Below are positions 5,636-7,272 of a DNA stretch of 7,272 bases, one piece after another. Location: assembly GCA_001464165.1 (NCBI GenBank), contig LNEX01000061.1, positions 1 through 7,272 of the forward strand. Reading direction: 5' to 3'. The position numbers and the translations under genes are program-made. The stretch comes from a bacterium Ga0077546 (GTDB taxonomy: Bacteria; Cyanobacteriota; Vampirovibrionia; Obscuribacterales; Obscuribacteraceae). Every line of letters begins with the position of its first letter. Position 1 is the first letter of the stretch. The notes under the pieces are model-generated. The model ran no database searches, was not told the origin of the DNA, and saw only the letters and a program-made list of their open reading frames with translations.

Positions 5636-6793
5636 CTAGTCTGACACACCGCCAATTAATTTTACTGGAATTTTTATCGCACGTCCGTTGCGGATCACTG
5701 TCAGTGTAACCACTTGGTTAGGCTTCTTGCTCTCGATATAAGACATTAGGCCGTCTACGGTGTTTGTGGCGACGCCATCGGCTTCCAAAATAATATCGGC
5801 GACAGTTAAGTCAGGTTTTTGCAGTACCAATCCAGCGCCAATATCGTAAACCACAATCTTCGCGCCTGATAATCCTGCTTTATCAGCCGGACTGCCTTTG
5901 GTAACTTTCAAAACGCGCAGACCGACTTCGCCAGCGGGGGTAACTTCAACACCCAATTCAGGACGCAGGACGCGATGATAATCTAAAATTTGGGGGATGA
6001 CGTTCTTGGCAATATTAATAGGAATGGCAAAGCCGACGCCTGAGCTTAGCCCATTATTTGTGTAGATTGCAGTCGTAATTCCTACTACTCGGCCTAGGCT
6101 ATCGAGCAGTGGGCCACCTGAATTGCCTGGGTTTATGGCGGCATCCGTTTGGATAATGCCTTTGATTAGACGTCCTTTAGCTACTGGTATGGTGCGACCC
6201 AAAGAAGAAACTATGCCAACGGTCATAGTGCGATCAAGGCCAAAAGGATTGCCAATGGCAAAAACATGTCGCCCAACTTCTAGTTGAGATGAATCGCCCA
6301 AAGGAATTATGGTCAGTTTTAAAGTTTCTGGTGGTTTGATTTTGACTAAGGCTAAGTCTGTCTGTTTGTCCACGCCAACGACTACACCATGGTAGCTACT
6401 GCCATCCCAGAGTGTGACTCTGACGTGCTCTGAATTTTCAACGACGTGATAGTTGGTCAAAATACTGCCATCACGCGAAATGATTACACCAGAGCCACAA
6501 CCCTCTGCCGTGTGGTTGAGCATATAGTCTTCCGCTGATGCTACCGGGGCGATGTTTACTACACCACGGTTGGCTCCTTTGTATACAGCGATGTTTATTG
6601 CTTCATCACTAGACAATGTGGCTGGTCTTTGGTCGCTGACAAAAGATTTCTCTCTGTTTTTTTCTTTTGCCGAGCTACTTGTAATGTTAGGTTTTGTCGG
6701 CACTTTGGGGCTATTAGCTTGAGCCCTTAAATTAGCCGATGCGAAAAGAGGAATAAGAGAAATAGCTAGCAGTTTATTTTTCAATGTTCTCAC
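5636..6793 (-). CDS. HtrA/Deg-family exported serine protease, trypsin-like domain plus one PDZ domain
   Basis: This is a periplasmic quality-control protease of family S1C. The N-terminus ([10 protein letters not shown], then hydrophobic [10 protein letters not shown]) looks like a signal peptide, with cleavage possible after Ala20 or Ala24, followed by a low-complexity linker to about residue 60. The protease domain (about 65-275) has an intact triad: His116 in TNYHVV, Asp146 in TDLALVKI and Ser225 in GNSGGPL. The segment [13 protein letters not shown] (181-193) is typical of cyanobacterial and plastid Deg proteases. One PDZ domain (about 278-378) carries an insertion of roughly 20 residues between AGL and DIILEADG, as I recall from plant DegP1-type proteins. 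At 385 aa, length is normal for HhoA/HhoB/HtrA proteins. The start is GTG 6793, overlapping plsY by 20 nt; an in-frame TTG at 6784 would shorten the protein by three residues and cannot be excluded, since neither has a strong Shine-Dalgarno. Which of the cyanobacterial paralogues (HtrA, HhoA, HhoB) it matches is not resolved. Confidence 0.95.
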   Translation of the reverse strand: MRTLKNKLLAISLIPLFASANLRAQANSPKVPTKPNITSSSAKEKNREKSFVSDQRPATLSSDEAINIAVYKGANRGVVNIAPVASAEDYMLNHTAEGCGSGVIISRDGSILTNYHVVENSEHVRVTLWDGSSYHGVVVGVDKQTDLALVKIKPPETLKLTIIPLGDSSQLEVGRHVFAIGNPFGLDRTMTVGIVSSLGRTIPVAKGRLIKGIIQTDAAINPGNSGGPLLDSLGRVVGITTAIYTNNGLSSGVGFAIPINIAKNVIPQILDYHRVLRPELGVEVTPAGEVGLRVLKVTKGSPADKAGLSGAKIVVYDIGAGLVLQKPDLTVADIILEADGVATNTVDGLMSYIESKKPNQVVTLTVIRNGRAIKIPVKLIGGVSD

Positions 6794-7272
6794 TTGCAGT
6801 CTTCATCAATTCTTTGGGCTTGTCTCCAAGTCTAGGTTCGGTGCCGGCCAGCAAACGTTTGATATTAGAGACATGGCGCAGCCAAACGTAAAGACAACCA
6901 ATTACAGCATAAATTACGTAGGCGTCTGGGTTCTTTAGCCACCACATAAATATGACGTTAACAAAGGCCGCGCTTAGGGAAGCTAACGATACTAATCTAG
7001 TGCTGAATACCAAGGCTAAGAAAGTGCCGAAGGTGTAGATGCCCAGCATCGGGCAAAAAGCAATCATGGTGCCCATGCCTGTGGCCGCGCTTTTACCGCC
7101 TTTGAAGCCGAGAAATATTGATTTACTATGGCCGATTATGGCGATGGTTGCCACTACAACCGGTATCAGGTGCGGCATGCCGAAGAAAGTCCACTCTAGA
7201 GCCTGGGCTCCCTTATCTAGTTGAATCGTAGTAAAGACTGGCAGGTACCCTTTAAGCACGTCTAGAATCATC
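6774..7272 (-). CDS. plsY: Glycerol-3-phosphate acyltransferase PlsY, N-terminus missing (window edge)
   Basis: PlsY is an inner-membrane enzyme that moves an acyl group from acyl-phosphate to glycerol-3-phosphate, giving lysophosphatidic acid in the first step of phospholipid synthesis. The visible 165 residues include the family's phosphate-binding loop GFKGGK (residues 55-60 of the visible part) preceded by IIGHSKSIFL, a SLASL segment near 95-99, and the C-terminal block NIKRLLAGTEPRLG (136-149). Several hydrophobic membrane segments lie between these. Full-length PlsY is about 200 residues, so roughly the first 50 (with the SGNIGATN-type motif) lie beyond the window; the Met at 7271 is an internal codon, not the start. 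A short lysine-rich tail ends at TAA 6776-6774. The 3' end overlaps the start of the downstream htrA by up to 20 nt, which suggests co-transcription and possibly translational coupling. The identification is secure. Confidence 0.95.
   Translation of the reverse strand, partial: MILDVLKGYLPVFTTIQLDKGAQALEWTFFGMPHLIPVVVATIAIIGHSKSIFLGFKGGKSAATGMGTMIAFCPMLGIYTFGTFLALVFSTRLVSLASLSAAFVNVIFMWWLKNPDAYVIYAVIGCLYVWLRHVSNIKRLLAGTEPRLGDKPKELMKTASENIEK

Noticed and set aside
5575..5655. 27-residue N-terminal extension of the response regulator from a TTG at 5655
   Set aside because: It overlaps the htrA end, has no receiver-like sequence, and the family normally begins two or three residues before the RILVIEDD strand, where TTG 5574 lies.
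7269..7271. ATG at 7271 as the true start of plsY
   Set aside because: The protein from there lacks the conserved PlsY N-terminal membrane segment and SGNIGATN-type motif; the gene simply runs off the window.
1..7272. CRISPR array, insertion sequence, tRNA or rRNA gene, prophage or toxin-antitoxin pair
   Set aside because: No regularly spaced repeats, transposase motifs, terminal inverted repeats, RNA-gene signatures or phage genes were seen; the window is almost fully coding with ordinary cellular genes.

Overview
All recognisable genes in this window lie on the minus strand and form two gene blocks, described here in transcription order (high to low coordinates). The window suggests a diderm bacterium related to Cyanobacteria. 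The response regulator looks very close to cyanobacterial RpaA by recalled motifs, the HtrA protease is of the cyanobacterial/plastid Deg type, and two large SGNH-like proteins carry a motif block I associate with DUF1574-like proteins of Cyanobacteria and Leptospira. GC content is moderate (just under half by eye) and no photosynthesis gene is visible. A non-photosynthetic sister lineage (Vampirovibrionia/Melainabacteria, for example Obscuribacterales) is my best guess, but it is an inference.

Block A (7272 to 4855): a 5'-truncated plsY (phospholipid synthesis acyltransferase), an exported HtrA/Deg serine protease whose start overlaps the plsY end, and an OmpR-family RpaA-like response regulator starting 61 nt after htrA. 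The tight packing suggests one transcript. The response regulator most likely starts at a TTG at 5574, not further upstream.

Spacer (4854 to 4559, 296 bp): an imperfect hairpin just downstream of the response regulator, a well-formed sigma70-like promoter facing block B (TTGATA, 17 bp, CATAAT) whose -35 box and spacer are covered by a near-perfect 22-bp dyad, a tandem 12-bp-period repeat at the expected transcript start, and a strong Shine-Dalgarno that fixes a TTG start for the next gene. I see nothing convincing between about 4693 and 4784.

Block B (4558 to 1 and beyond): an AlgI/DltB-type MBOAT O-acyltransferase followed by three tandem, diverged paralogues of a membrane-anchored SGNH-like protein. 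The third is cut by the window edge and only its first 84 codons are present. The junctions are 16 nt, a 4-nt ATGA overlap and 1 nt, so this is clearly one operon. By analogy with AlgI-AlgJ/AlgX, PatA-PatB and DltB-DltD, the MBOAT protein would pass an acyl group across the inner membrane and the SGNH-like partners would place it on (or remove it from) a periplasmic or exported polymer. The unusual part is one MBOAT with at least three SGNH partners. The acyl group and the polymer cannot be read from the sequence.
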